Made by a program: the position numbers and the translations under genes
The notes under the pieces: model-generated
What the model saw: only the letters and a program-made list of their open reading frames with translations
Told to the model about the DNA's origin: nothing
Databases searched by the model: none
Source of the DNA: Fibrisoma montanum
GTDB taxonomy: Bacteria > Bacteroidota > Bacteroidia > Cytophagales > Spirosomataceae
DNA: 64,000 nucleotides
NCBI RefSeq assembly: GCF_003583365.1
Contig: NZ_QXED01000013.1
Span: 62,001 to 126,000 of the forward strand
Direction: 5' to 3'
Part shown: piece by piece, positions 1 to 8,307 of the stretch
How the letters are laid out: every line of letters starts with the position of its first letter
How positions within the stretch are numbered: position 1 is the stretch's first letter

Positions 1-1
1 G

Positions 2-1285
2 CGGGCCGCGTACCTGCACCTGTGGCACGTTGTCGGCCGGATGATGGGCATCGACGAAGACCTGCTGTCGGAGAACGAAGCCGACTGCCGGTTGCTGATG
101 AGCCGGATTCTGGACCAGCAGGCTGGTCCATCGGTTGAGGGGGCCGCGCTGACCGAGGCCTGTATCGACCTCATGACCGAGCGCATGATGATTAAGCCCC
201 TGCAACGGTTGTCGCCGTATTTTGTGCGCTTTTTTATCGGCGACAACTACGCTGATATGCTCAGTGTACCTACTGCTGAAGCCGACGAGTCGACGCTGCT
301 CAAAGCCGTACAGTGGTTCGATCAAAGCATCCGTGATCTGGGCAATAAAAACCGTATTCTGGCGTCGCTGGGCCGAACGTTCAGTCACGGCATGATCCGG
401 CAGATACTGGCGTTCACAAATGCGGCTAAAAAGGAGCAGTTCTACCTGCCCTCGGCCCTGACCGACCACTGGGACGAAACCGTACTGCCCGACTTCCGGA
501 TTCCAACGCTTGAACGTATCGACGACGTTATTTTCTATCTCGACAAAGTAGCCCGGCACCTGCGGGCGCAGAACAATCCGATGGGCTATTTCTGCGCGGT
601 GTATAAACTCGTGACCCAGCGTGTAGCTGAAGGGCTGCGGCTGGGGGTTTTCGAGAATCCGTTGGAAATGGAGCAGGTTGATGTTGGCTTTGGTAACCGG
701 TACTTCGAAGCCCTGAATCAGTATTTCGACGGCAAGCCGGCTACCGGGCCCTGGCAGGTATCGTTTGACGCAGCTAAATCGCTCATAACTACCAACCAGC
801 ACATTTTTGTCGCGGCCAATGCCCACATCTCGTTCGATCTGCCCATTGTGGTGGCGGAGGTCTACCGAGGGAAAGATATTACCCGGTTCATGGGTGATTT
901 TGAGCGCATGAACAAGCTCTTCGACGGTATGTACACCCAGATGAACGATGACATCGGTCGTATTTTCAAACCGTTCGGGCTGGCCGTCGAACACCTGTCG
1001 CAGGAGTTGATAGCGATGGAAAACAAGGTGATGAAAGCCGGCCGTGACCTGGCCTGGGCCAAAAGCCTTGAGCTGCACCAGGCCCGGACAGACAACGAGC
1101 ACCGGCAACTGATCGATGAGCTGGAAATTGAATCGGCAAACCGGGGGCGTATCCTCACCCAGCCCTTTGCGTTGATTGGTACGGTAACCGAAGTCATTGC
1201 TCAACAGGAGTTCGGAACAGTAGCGCATAAAGTAGATGTGATGCTGCGAACGGCTTTATTACCCGTTGTACCCGAGCGCCTATGA
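2..1285 (+). CDS. DUF2236 (MpaB-type oxygenase) - DUF5995 fusion, 5' end outside window
   Basis: The reading frame is open to the left edge, so the N-terminus is missing. The first visible residues (HLWHVVGRMMGIDEDLL) match the end of the DUF2236/MpaB-type oxygenase fold, and FFIGDNYADMLSVP corresponds to FFLGDEYATMLGIP in the complete DUF2236 protein at 50588. The family is related to rubber oxygenase (heme). From about residue 180 of the visible part the sequence changes to a second helical domain with DVGFGNRYFEAL and NAHISFDLPI, which resembles DUF5995. The two domains are normally separate proteins, so this looks like a fusion. It overlaps the following kinase gene by 4 bases (ATGA), which suggests translational coupling. 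Biochemical function is unknown. Family resemblance is by eye. Confidence 0.75.
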   Translation, partial: RAAYLHLWHVVGRMMGIDEDLLSENEADCRLLMSRILDQQAGPSVEGAALTEACIDLMTERMMIKPLQRLSPYFVRFFIGDNYADMLSVPTAEADESTLLKAVQWFDQSIRDLGNKNRILASLGRTFSHGMIRQILAFTNAAKKEQFYLPSALTDHWDETVLPDFRIPTLERIDDVIFYLDKVARHLRAQNNPMGYFCAVYKLVTQRVAEGLRLGVFENPLEMEQVDVGFGNRYFEALNQYFDGKPATGPWQVSFDAAKSLITTNQHIFVAANAHISFDLPIVVAEVYRGKDITRFMGDFERMNKLFDGMYTQMNDDIGRIFKPFGLAVEHLSQELIAMENKVMKAGRDLAWAKSLELHQARTDNEHRQLIDELEIESANRGRILTQPFALIGTVTEVIAQQEFGTVAHKVDVMLRTALLPVVPERL

Positions 1286-3405
1286 AACACGTTTTCCTGC
1301 GGTTTTTCCTGTTTATAAGCCTCGTTGGGTCACTCAAGGCTGCACCGGTCCGGTTTCGGGATCCGGTGCAGCCTTACGACCTGTTTACGGCGAGTTCGCT
1401 GCTGGAAATACAGGCAGGGAGTGTCTCTATTGACCAATTGCTGCAAAACCCCGGTCGCTACCCGTTCGAACCTGCCCGAAATGAACTGATCAAACCGTAT
1501 GATCGGCAGTTGAGCTATTGGCTGCGGGTTGAGATTACGAACGAAACCGACGAAAACCTGTTCCTGCATTTCGTGTATGCCGGTACGGAGTACATCACCG
1601 TTTACGAAGTGGTCGACCAAAAAGTGGTGGACGTGCACCGGTTAGGTACGCTTCAGCCCGAAACGACATACACCTATCTGAAAAGTAATGAAGTCTGTCC
1701 AACGCGGGTGCGCCGGGGGCAGACTCATACATTCTACGTGTCCATGCAGGGCGTTTATACAACCGCCTGGCCTGTTTTCTGCCGGTCGACGGATAATCTG
1801 CTGAATTACCTGCACCGCACTGATCTGTTTTATGGATTGTATTACGGCTTTATCCTGATCATCATCGTATACAGTCTGATCCTGTACGTCCGACTCCGAG
1901 AAACCGATACGCTGCGCTATGCCATCTGGGTGATTTTTGTAGGGCTGCAACTGGCCTTGTTCCGGGGGCACACCAACGAGTTTTTCTGGCCGTCGAATCC
2001 GTCCATTGAACGCTACGCGACCGTACTGGCCGGCATCACCGGGCTGCTTCACATTCCGTTTACGCTGGCTTTTCTGCGGCTTCGCCAGCAGGCACCGGTT
2101 CTGCACAAAGTAGGGATTGGTATTTTCGTGCTGTATGCCACGGGTATTCTCATCAACGTAGTGGCGGTTACCCTCCAGGAGCGGGTGGGCCGGCAGATTG
2201 ACATTGTGCCGCAGGTTGCCCTGCTGGAGGGAATTTTTAGTATCTCGGCCGGAATCGTTACGTATCGCCGGGGCTTCCGGCCGGCCCTGTTCTACATCAT
2301 TGGTAATGTCGTTTTCTTTGCGTCCATCTTTGTTTTTCTGGTGTATGCCGCCGGTCGGCTGCCGCATTCATTCTGGTCGTACAACAGCATTCACATCGGT
2401 TCGGGTGTAGAAATTATCCTGTTTACACTCGCGCTCACCTACAAGGTGAATCTGTTGAAGCGGCAGCAGGAAGCGGCCGTCCGGGAACAGTTACGGCTGT
2501 CGGAAGCCAACGAGCGGCTGGTGCAGGGACAGAACGTAATGCTGGAAAACAAAGTGGAGCAGCGAACCCACGAACTGAACCGCCAGAAAGAAGAACTGCA
2601 ACGTACGCTGGACCAGTTGAGGGCGACGCAGGCGCAGCTGGTGCAACGTGAAAAAATGGCTTCACTCGGTGAACTGATGGCCGGCATCGCCCACGAAATT
2701 CAGAATCCGCTCAACTTCGTCAACAACTTCGCCGAACTCAGCGTCGAAATGCTCGATGAGCTAAATGATGAGCTGGCGAACGACCGAAAAGAAGAAGCCG
2801 AGCAACTGATCGACGACATGAAGCCAAATCTGCAAAAGATTGTTCATCACGGCAAACGGGCCGATTCGATCATCAAGAGCATGCTGGAACATAGCCGCAG
2901 CAGTTCCGGTACCAAGCAAGCGACCGACATCAATGCCCTGGCGGATGAGTACCTGCGGCTGGCGTACCATGGGCAACGGGCCAAGGACAAGAGCTTCAAT
3001 GCCGAACTGGTCATGGACTTCGACAGGAGCCTGGGGGCAGTCGAAGTGATGCCGCAGGAGATGGCCCGGGTTTTGCTGAATCTGTACAACAACGCTTTTT
3101 ACGCCGTTGCCGAGAAAGCCCGGCAGCAGCCGACCGGGTATCAGCCGCAGGTAAAGGTCAGTACGCACCGCGACAACGGTACGGTTGAAGTACGGATAAA
3201 AGACAACGGCACCGGTATTCCACGCGAACTGCTTACCAAGATTTTTCAGCCGTTTTTTACCACCAAATCGACCGGTCAGGGAACGGGCCTTGGCTTGTCC
3301 TTAAGCTACGACATCATTACCAACGGCCACGGCGGGCAGATGATCGTCAACACGGAAGCCGGTCAGTTCACCGAGTTCGTAGTCAGCATACCGGTTTTGA
3401 AGTAA
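1282..3405 (+). CDS. 7TMR-DISM sensor histidine kinase
   Basis: A 707-residue membrane sensor kinase. A signal peptide (1-21) is followed by an extracytoplasmic beta-rich 7TMR-DISMED2-type sensor region (about 25-170), seven predicted membrane helices (about 180-390), a coiled coil (about 395-455), a HisKA domain with H-box GIAHEIQNPLNF (His near 471), and a HATPase_c domain with N-box NLYNNAFYAV, G1 box DNGTGIP and G2 box GTGLGLSLS. The DISMED2 fold is thought to bind carbohydrate or similar ligands. The gene overlaps the DUF2236-DUF5995 gene by 4 bases. No response regulator is adjacent, so its partner is elsewhere; the lone receiver at 46657 is one untested candidate. The family assignment is secure; the signal it senses is unknown. 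Confidence 0.93.
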   Translation: MKHVFLRFFLFISLVGSLKAAPVRFRDPVQPYDLFTASSLLEIQAGSVSIDQLLQNPGRYPFEPARNELIKPYDRQLSYWLRVEITNETDENLFLHFVYAGTEYITVYEVVDQKVVDVHRLGTLQPETTYTYLKSNEVCPTRVRRGQTHTFYVSMQGVYTTAWPVFCRSTDNLLNYLHRTDLFYGLYYGFILIIIVYSLILYVRLRETDTLRYAIWVIFVGLQLALFRGHTNEFFWPSNPSIERYATVLAGITGLLHIPFTLAFLRLRQQAPVLHKVGIGIFVLYATGILINVVAVTLQERVGRQIDIVPQVALLEGIFSISAGIVTYRRGFRPALFYIIGNVVFFASIFVFLVYAAGRLPHSFWSYNSIHIGSGVEIILFTLALTYKVNLLKRQQEAAVREQLRLSEANERLVQGQNVMLENKVEQRTHELNRQKEELQRTLDQLRATQAQLVQREKMASLGELMAGIAHEIQNPLNFVNNFAELSVEMLDELNDELANDRKEEAEQLIDDMKPNLQKIVHHGKRADSIIKSMLEHSRSSSGTKQATDINALADEYLRLAYHGQRAKDKSFNAELVMDFDRSLGAVEVMPQEMARVLLNLYNNAFYAVAEKARQQPTGYQPQVKVSTHRDNGTVEVRIKDNGTGIPRELLTKIFQPFFTTKSTGQGTGLGLSLSYDIITNGHGGQMIVNTEAGQFTEFVVSIPVLK

Positions 3406-3448
3406 GTAGAAGCAGGCTGATTGGTGGAATCAGATCATACGTGGAAGG

Positions 3449-4515
3449 CTACTTTGTTCGAAGCAAGGCACCAAGTATGGTTGCTATCTCCTCTACTGAC
3501 TTCGCTCGGCCAATAACCTCTTTTCGGGCGTTTAGCAACACGTAGTAGGAAGATCGACGCCGAATTTGTTCCACACAGTAGTCGTTGGCTCAGCGGCATC
3601 GATGACCCGAAGCCAGGGTACGGTTTGTGAATCTGTAGCGTTTGTATCCTGCCTGGTTGAAACCCTGATTATTTCCAAACCCGATGGGTGATACGTTGCA
3701 TAAAGCCTCTGCAGGGCTGGTTCCTGCTGTTGATGAGGAACAAGATAGCTTACATAAAATTCCAGCAGTACGTATTTACTTTTGACCTTCGACAACGTCA
3801 ACCGGTTGCCGGACACCATCGATAAGGTGAAGTCGGGTGCTTTTATGCCCAGTCGCTGGCGCAACAGATGCCCGGTGATGCGTGCATAGGAAGGGTAAGC
3901 GGCAAAGGTGCCCAGTTTATCCAGGAGTTTTACCGCTGTCGGGTGCGGTAGCATCGTATAATTGCTTGCAAACAGATACCAACTGGCTTTTGCGAATGGG
4001 TTTGACTGAATCAGCCTGTCTATCTGCATCGCATAGGCGTTGTCCAGTGAATCGATCTGTTGCTGGGATGGAATTGACAGAATTGTATCCCCCTGGAAAA
4101 TGATCTCTTTTTTGGTAGTGGCCCGTACAGTATCTAACACATCGTCGAATTGTTTCCATAGGTAATTCGTCGCCGATCCTTGCACTTGATAGGAAATAAC
4201 AGCCCCGGAATCAACCGAAATCTGGATGTGGGTAGAGTCGATAAAAAACGTAAGATCTTCCTTGTGCCCTTCCACCCAAACGTAGGCTGGACAAGGTTCG
4301 GCGATGTTATGGACAAATCGCGCCCGCTGGTCGTAGATTGATGTTGTGTCAATCAGATTGGGTTGCGCCAGGGACCTGGCCACTAATAGCACCTGCCGAC
4401 CTTCCCAGGATTTTGGAAACGTGCAGTCAATGATGGTTGACTGTGCCCATAGCGAGATTGGGGCTACCAAGAAAGCGATAAGGAGTAAACCTACAAACCG
4501 AGTATGAAGCAGCAT
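3449..4515 (-). pseudogene. Thioredoxin-like (TlpA/DUF4369 type) secreted protein, frameshifted near the C-terminus
   Basis: The start is at 4515, where a signal peptide begins (MLLHTRFVGLLLIAFLV...LWAQ). Residues 27-230 look like the DUF4369 domain found upstream of TlpA-like thioredoxins. A thioredoxin-fold domain follows (IKAPDFTLSMVSGNRLTL, then YVLLEFYVS where the CxxC would be). The redox motif is replaced by YVSYLVPH, so a disulfide reductase role is unlikely. In frame, the protein ends abruptly at 3532 with GVDLPTTCC. Adding one base at about 3544 restores the expected cis-Pro strand and tail (LPTTVLLNARKEVIGRA, then SVEEIATILGALL), ending at a stop at 3449-3451. I infer a 1-base deletion or a sequencing error. 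Without the repair the product is 327 residues. Confidence 0.75.
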
Positions 4516-4588
4516 ACTTTCGGGCAAAGTAAGGTTGAGCAAAATCTGGACAAAAAGCTTATCCTGATTGGTGTCAATGAAGCGGTTG

Positions 4589-4924
4589 TTACACGGCCAG
4601 CTCCACGCTGGGGTCCCAGAGCAACTGCTGAAACTCCACCACCTGGTCGTTTTCCACCCGGACGCCCTCGGCTTCGAGCAGTTCCTGCATAGCCGTAGGC
4701 GGGCCGAAATGGTGTTTGCCCGACAGTACGCCAATCCGGTTAACGACCCGATGCGCCGGTACGTCCGGGCGGTTGTGGACGCCGTTCATGGCCCAGCCAA
4801 CCATCCGCGCCCCGGCCCGAAGACTCAGGTAGCGGGCAATGGCCCCGTAAGTGGTGACGCGACCAGGGGGAATTTCGCGCACGACCCGGTACACTTCCTC
4901 GAAGTAGTCTTTTTCCTCAAGCAT
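4589..4924 (-). CDS. MGMT-family / alkyltransferase-like protein (active-site Cys replaced by Ala)
   Basis: A 111-residue protein with the DNA-binding and active-site fold of O6-alkylguanine-DNA alkyltransferases (FEEVYRVVREIPPGRVTTYG, then ARMVGWAMNG). The catalytic PCHR motif reads PAHRVVN, so the alkyl-accepting Cys is absent. Such proteins (ATL, YbaZ/Atl1-like) bind O6-alkylguanine and flag it for nucleotide excision repair without removing the alkyl group. The start at 4924 (MLEEKDYFEEV) is chosen because the fold begins there; an in-frame extension to 4975 has no family support. A 10-base inverted repeat (4928-4937 with 4980-4989) sits just upstream. It lies downstream of the DUF3109 gene but behind a strong terminator, so it is probably transcribed on its own. 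Confidence 0.85.
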   Translation of the reverse strand: MLEEKDYFEEVYRVVREIPPGRVTTYGAIARYLSLRAGARMVGWAMNGVHNRPDVPAHRVVNRIGVLSGKHHFGPPTAMQELLEAEGVRVENDQVVEFQQLLWDPSVELAV

Positions 4925-5018
4925 GGCGCTCGTAAGCGAATTCGATCGGTCTGAACGGCACGTCTGACCAGGCAAACTTGCTTACGAGCAGACGCGGAGT
5001 TGATCCAGGGGTAAAAAC

Positions 5019-5086
5019 TGATTGGTAGTCACTGAATGACTGGTCAGACGTACCGTACAGACCAGTCATTCAGTGACTACCAATCA
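5019..5086 (-). terminator. 27-bp perfect hairpin with T tract, terminator of the DUF3109 gene
   Basis: Bases 5019-5045 and 5060-5086 are exact reverse complements, with a 14-base loop. On the minus strand the stem is followed by TTTTT (5017-5013). The upstream arm contains the TGA stop codon of the DUF3109 gene. The stem is unusually long for an intrinsic terminator. Confidence 0.75.
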
Positions 5087-5647
5087 CTTCTCTTCGATAG
5101 CGTTGACTAATTGGCCGTACCATGCTTCCCCATAGGCGCGGATGAGCGCTTCCCGCACAAACTTGTAAACCGGTACGTTCAATTGCTCGCCAAAGCCACA
5201 GGCCGGGCTACAGATGGGCCAGCGGTCGTAGTTGAGGGCGTGAAAGGCTTCGTATTTCGTAACACGGATAGGGTACAAGTGGCAGGAGATGGGTTTCTTC
5301 CAGTCCACTTTGCCGTCGTTGTAGGCCGCTTCGATGCCGCATTTCAGAATGCCGCGCTCGTCCCAGGTGGCATACACGCACTCGCGGCCGCCTACGGTCG
5401 TGGTGACGTAGCCGCCGTCGACGTCCTGTTCGTAGCGGCCGTTTTCTTCGATGGCTTTGATGCCCTCTGGCGACAGATACGGTTTGATGTCGTCGTAAAT
5501 CCGGTCCAGAATAGCCGGTTCGTCGGGTTCGAGCGGGGCGCCCATATCGCCTTCCACGCAGCAAGCCCCTTTGCATTTATCAAGATTGCAGACGAAGAAC
5601 TTTTCGGCTACGTCGTCGCTGATGCAGGTGTTTTCGATTAAGATCAT
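5084..5647 (-). CDS. DUF3109 family cysteine-cluster protein
   Basis: A 187-residue cytoplasmic protein with many conserved cysteines: [11 protein letters not shown] near the N-terminus, [28 protein letters not shown] and CSPACGFGE. This is the pattern of DUF3109, related to the YkgJ-type zinc/iron-sulfur cluster proteins. Function is unknown; metal-cluster binding is inferred from the cysteines. The start at 5647 ([12 protein letters not shown]) matches the usual family start; a GTG at 5662 is possible. Its stop codon lies inside the 27-bp terminator hairpin. It follows the large adhesin-like gene by about 40 bases on the same strand and could be cotranscribed with it. Confidence 0.9.
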   Translation of the reverse strand: MILIENTCISDDVAEKFFVCNLDKCKGACCVEGDMGAPLEPDEPAILDRIYDDIKPYLSPEGIKAIEENGRYEQDVDGGYVTTTVGGRECVYATWDERGILKCGIEAAYNDGKVDWKKPISCHLYPIRVTKYEAFHALNYDRWPICSPACGFGEQLNVPVYKFVREALIRAYGEAWYGQLVNAIEEK

Positions 5648-5687
5648 AGCTGGTTGGCCCACCCGCTAAACAACCGGGTAAGCGCTG

Positions 5688-8081
5688 TCACCGCGCCAGG
5701 ACCACCGATCCGCGTAAGGGTGCGATGTCGGGCGACAGTTTCAGTACGTAAATATACATCCCAGCCGGCAAAGGTTGGTCATTGAGCAGACCGTCGAACG
5801 GCTTTTTATAGCCGTCGCGTTCGTGAAAAACTACCTCGCCCCAGCGGTTGAAAACCGTAACCTGAGCACTGGGGTAGGCTTCGATGCCGAACAGCTGCCA
5901 TGTATCATTGATCTGGTCGTTGTTGGGCGAAAAGATGTCGGGAATGCCCAGCCGGGCGCGAATCAGTACGCGCACCGTTGCTTCGGATACGCAGCCGTTC
6001 GCATCGGTTACGCTGACCCGGTAGGTCGTGTCCCGCTCGGGATTGGTTACGGTCGCCGTTGCCTGGGTGGGGCCGCTCAGCCAGGTCAGGGGTTGCCAGC
6101 GGTACTGAAACGGGCCGTTGCCGTTAACAACGGCTTCGAGTGTAATGATGCTTTGCGTACCCGCCGTCACCTCGCCGGGGAGCTGAATCGTGGGCAGAGC
6201 ATTCACCCGGATCGTCTGACTGGCGGTGTCGCCGGGGCACCCGCCCGGACTGGTCGATCGATACACGATCTGGTGCGTACCGACACCCGCCTGGCGGGCT
6301 GAAAACGACGTACCATTGACGCCCGGTCCGCTGAAAACGCCCCCGGTTGGCGTGCCGCTTAGCGTAACAACGGGGCCATCGGTACCACAAACGGCCGCCA
6401 GCGGAGCCATTGTGGGTTTGACGCGGGGCTGAATAGTGAGTTTCAATACGTCGGAGGTGTCGCGGCAGCCGCCCGCATTGGCCACGATCACGGCGTAGTC
6501 ACCCGCCTGTTTTGCAAAAAGGGTCGTGCCGGTCGATCCCGGTACATCGGTCCCGTTGAACCGCCACTGGTACGTAGCGCCCCCGCCGGCGGTCAGTCGC
6601 AGGGAGTCACGTTCGCAGATAACCCCGGATGGGGGCGTGAGCGTAGCCGTTGGTCGGGCGGCCTGGGTCAGCACGACGGTGTTGCTGGTGGCCGTACAGC
6701 CGGTGGAGTTGTCGCGAATCTCGACGGAGTAGCTACCGGGCTGGTTCACAATCCGGTCGCGTTCGGTAGAACCGCCGAGCGCCGTTCCATCTCGGAACCA
6801 GTTGTACGTAACCGGCAGGGTCGAGGCCCGGAGCGTGATGGTGTCAGACGCCGAACACAGAGCCGTTTTGGTGGGCGGCTCAATCTGAACGGTTTGTTCG
6901 AACGACCGGGCGGTCAGCGTGCGTGATTTGTTGGTCTGGCCGCAGTTATTCTTGAACGAAACGACTACGGTGTACTCACCCGCCTGATCGACCGTTAGTT
7001 TCGGCTGCGTTGCGCCGTTGAGGTTGGTGCCGTTACGTTGCCACTGGTAGTTCAGATCAGGGTTCGGTTCGGCCGAAAACGTTGCCGTTCGCCCCGTACA
7101 CAACAGGGCGACGTCGGCCGCTACGGGGTAGGTATCGATGGTTGCGACGGGTTCGGGCGGAATGTTGTTCGGGCAGTCGACGGCGACGAGCTGGTAATCC
7201 TGCCGGGTTTCACCAATTTTCTGACCATTCCGAAACTCCTCCACTCTGACCGTAAAGACGAACCGTCCTTCGCGGTTGGCCGTTACCGTCAGAATACCCG
7301 TTTGTGGATTCAGCTGAACGGCCGGATTTCCCGGAATGGGGCTCGTAGCCGAGTAGCCACCGTTGAAGGTGATTGCCGGGAACGGCCCCGGAATCAGGGC
7401 GTTGGTATACAGGTTGGCCAGCGTCGTTACGTTGCCGCGCAGGGGGGTAGTAAACGAATACTGAAGCCGGTCGCCATCGGGATCGGTGGCCGCGCAGGAA
7501 AACGTAAACGGTTTGTTCACGCACATGTAATCGGCGTTGATGGGAAGGAACTGGGGCGACGAATTCCGGGCCGTAGCGCCCGTCATCGGCGGAAATTCGA
7601 GGTAATACGTAAAACCGACCTGGGTGCCGTTGAGGTTCGTAATGCCGCCACTTCGGCAGCAGTCCTGGTTAGAGAGGTAATAGCCGGCCGGGTCGGTGTA
7701 GCGGCTCGGGTCCAGCCGAATTTCCCGCTGGTATTCGACAATGCCCCATTGTACGTTCTGAGCGCCAGTGGGGCAACTGGTGTTCGTGATCGGGACTTTA
7801 GCCAGGTTGTCCTTACTCGTGATCGGCGTCGTGATGGAGAGTGAATCCATCAGCTGATTGTCCCGCTTACGGAAAATGACGAATAAAAGTCTCGGCGTAA
7901 TAGGCTGTGTTCCGCGGTCCAGATCGTAATAGTACGTGAGTTTGATGAGAAATCGCCCCGGCTCTCCGTTGACGTTGGTCATCTGCATGTGCCCCCCGAT
8001 GATGTGGTTGGCCCGTGCCGTAAAAGTGAGCGCAATCGTTAACAACACTCCGATAAGTCCAATCCACAACGCCCGATTCAT
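5688..8081 (-). CDS. Secreted multi-Ig/PKD-like protein with gliding-motility C-terminal (T9SS type B) sorting domain
   Basis: A 797-residue cell-surface or secreted protein. A signal peptide (1-24) is followed by a beta-rich region seen in Bacteroidota adhesins (ANHIIGGHMQM; CMxNKPFTFSCAATDPDGD style) and several Ig/PKD-like repeats with paired cysteines (YQWQRNGTNLNGAT, YQWRFNGTDVPGST, YRWQPLTWLS). The C-terminal 85 residues (GIPDIFSPNNDQINDTW, then VFNRWGEVVF and MYIYVLKL) are the gliding-motility-associated CHU_C domain that directs type IX secretion and surface attachment. No catalytic motif was seen, so adhesion or matrix binding is the best guess. It is the first gene after the terminator at 8241-8276. 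Confidence 0.92.
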   Translation of the reverse strand: MNRALWIGLIGVLLTIALTFTARANHIIGGHMQMTNVNGEPGRFLIKLTYYYDLDRGTQPITPRLLFVIFRKRDNQLMDSLSITTPITSKDNLAKVPITNTSCPTGAQNVQWGIVEYQREIRLDPSRYTDPAGYYLSNQDCCRSGGITNLNGTQVGFTYYLEFPPMTGATARNSSPQFLPINADYMCVNKPFTFSCAATDPDGDRLQYSFTTPLRGNVTTLANLYTNALIPGPFPAITFNGGYSATSPIPGNPAVQLNPQTGILTVTANREGRFVFTVRVEEFRNGQKIGETRQDYQLVAVDCPNNIPPEPVATIDTYPVAADVALLCTGRTATFSAEPNPDLNYQWQRNGTNLNGATQPKLTVDQAGEYTVVVSFKNNCGQTNKSRTLTARSFEQTVQIEPPTKTALCSASDTITLRASTLPVTYNWFRDGTALGGSTERDRIVNQPGSYSVEIRDNSTGCTATSNTVVLTQAARPTATLTPPSGVICERDSLRLTAGGGATYQWRFNGTDVPGSTGTTLFAKQAGDYAVIVANAGGCRDTSDVLKLTIQPRVKPTMAPLAAVCGTDGPVVTLSGTPTGGVFSGPGVNGTSFSARQAGVGTHQIVYRSTSPGGCPGDTASQTIRVNALPTIQLPGEVTAGTQSIITLEAVVNGNGPFQYRWQPLTWLSGPTQATATVTNPERDTTYRVSVTDANGCVSEATVRVLIRARLGIPDIFSPNNDQINDTWQLFGIEAYPSAQVTVFNRWGEVVFHERDGYKKPFDGLLNDQPLPAGMYIYVLKLSPDIAPLRGSVVLAR

Positions 8082-8240
8082 AGTTGAATAAGTTGACTAA
8101 TAAGCTGATATATAGCTGATTGTTGTCAGGTAAGCAGCGCATCCAGCGAGGTTAAATTACAAATAAGCGGGTTACACTACCGACTAAATCAATGGAACGG
8201 TCGGGTTCAACAATCGGATATTTATTAGACGGTTGATAAA

Positions 8241-8276
8241 CCAAAAGCCGCCGGGGGGTCCCCCGGCGGCTTTTGG
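8241..8276 (-). terminator. Strong GC-rich hairpin terminator after the LysM transglycosylase gene
   Basis: Bases 8241-8256 and 8261-8276 form a perfect 16-bp stem with a 4-base loop. It is flanked by A/T runs, so the minus strand reads CTTTTGGTTTATC after the stem. It lies 32 bases past the stop of the LysM gene and separates it from the adhesin gene. Confidence 0.85.
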
Positions 8277-8307
8277 CCTGTTTCTGATCGATATACCGAC
8301 CGGCAAC

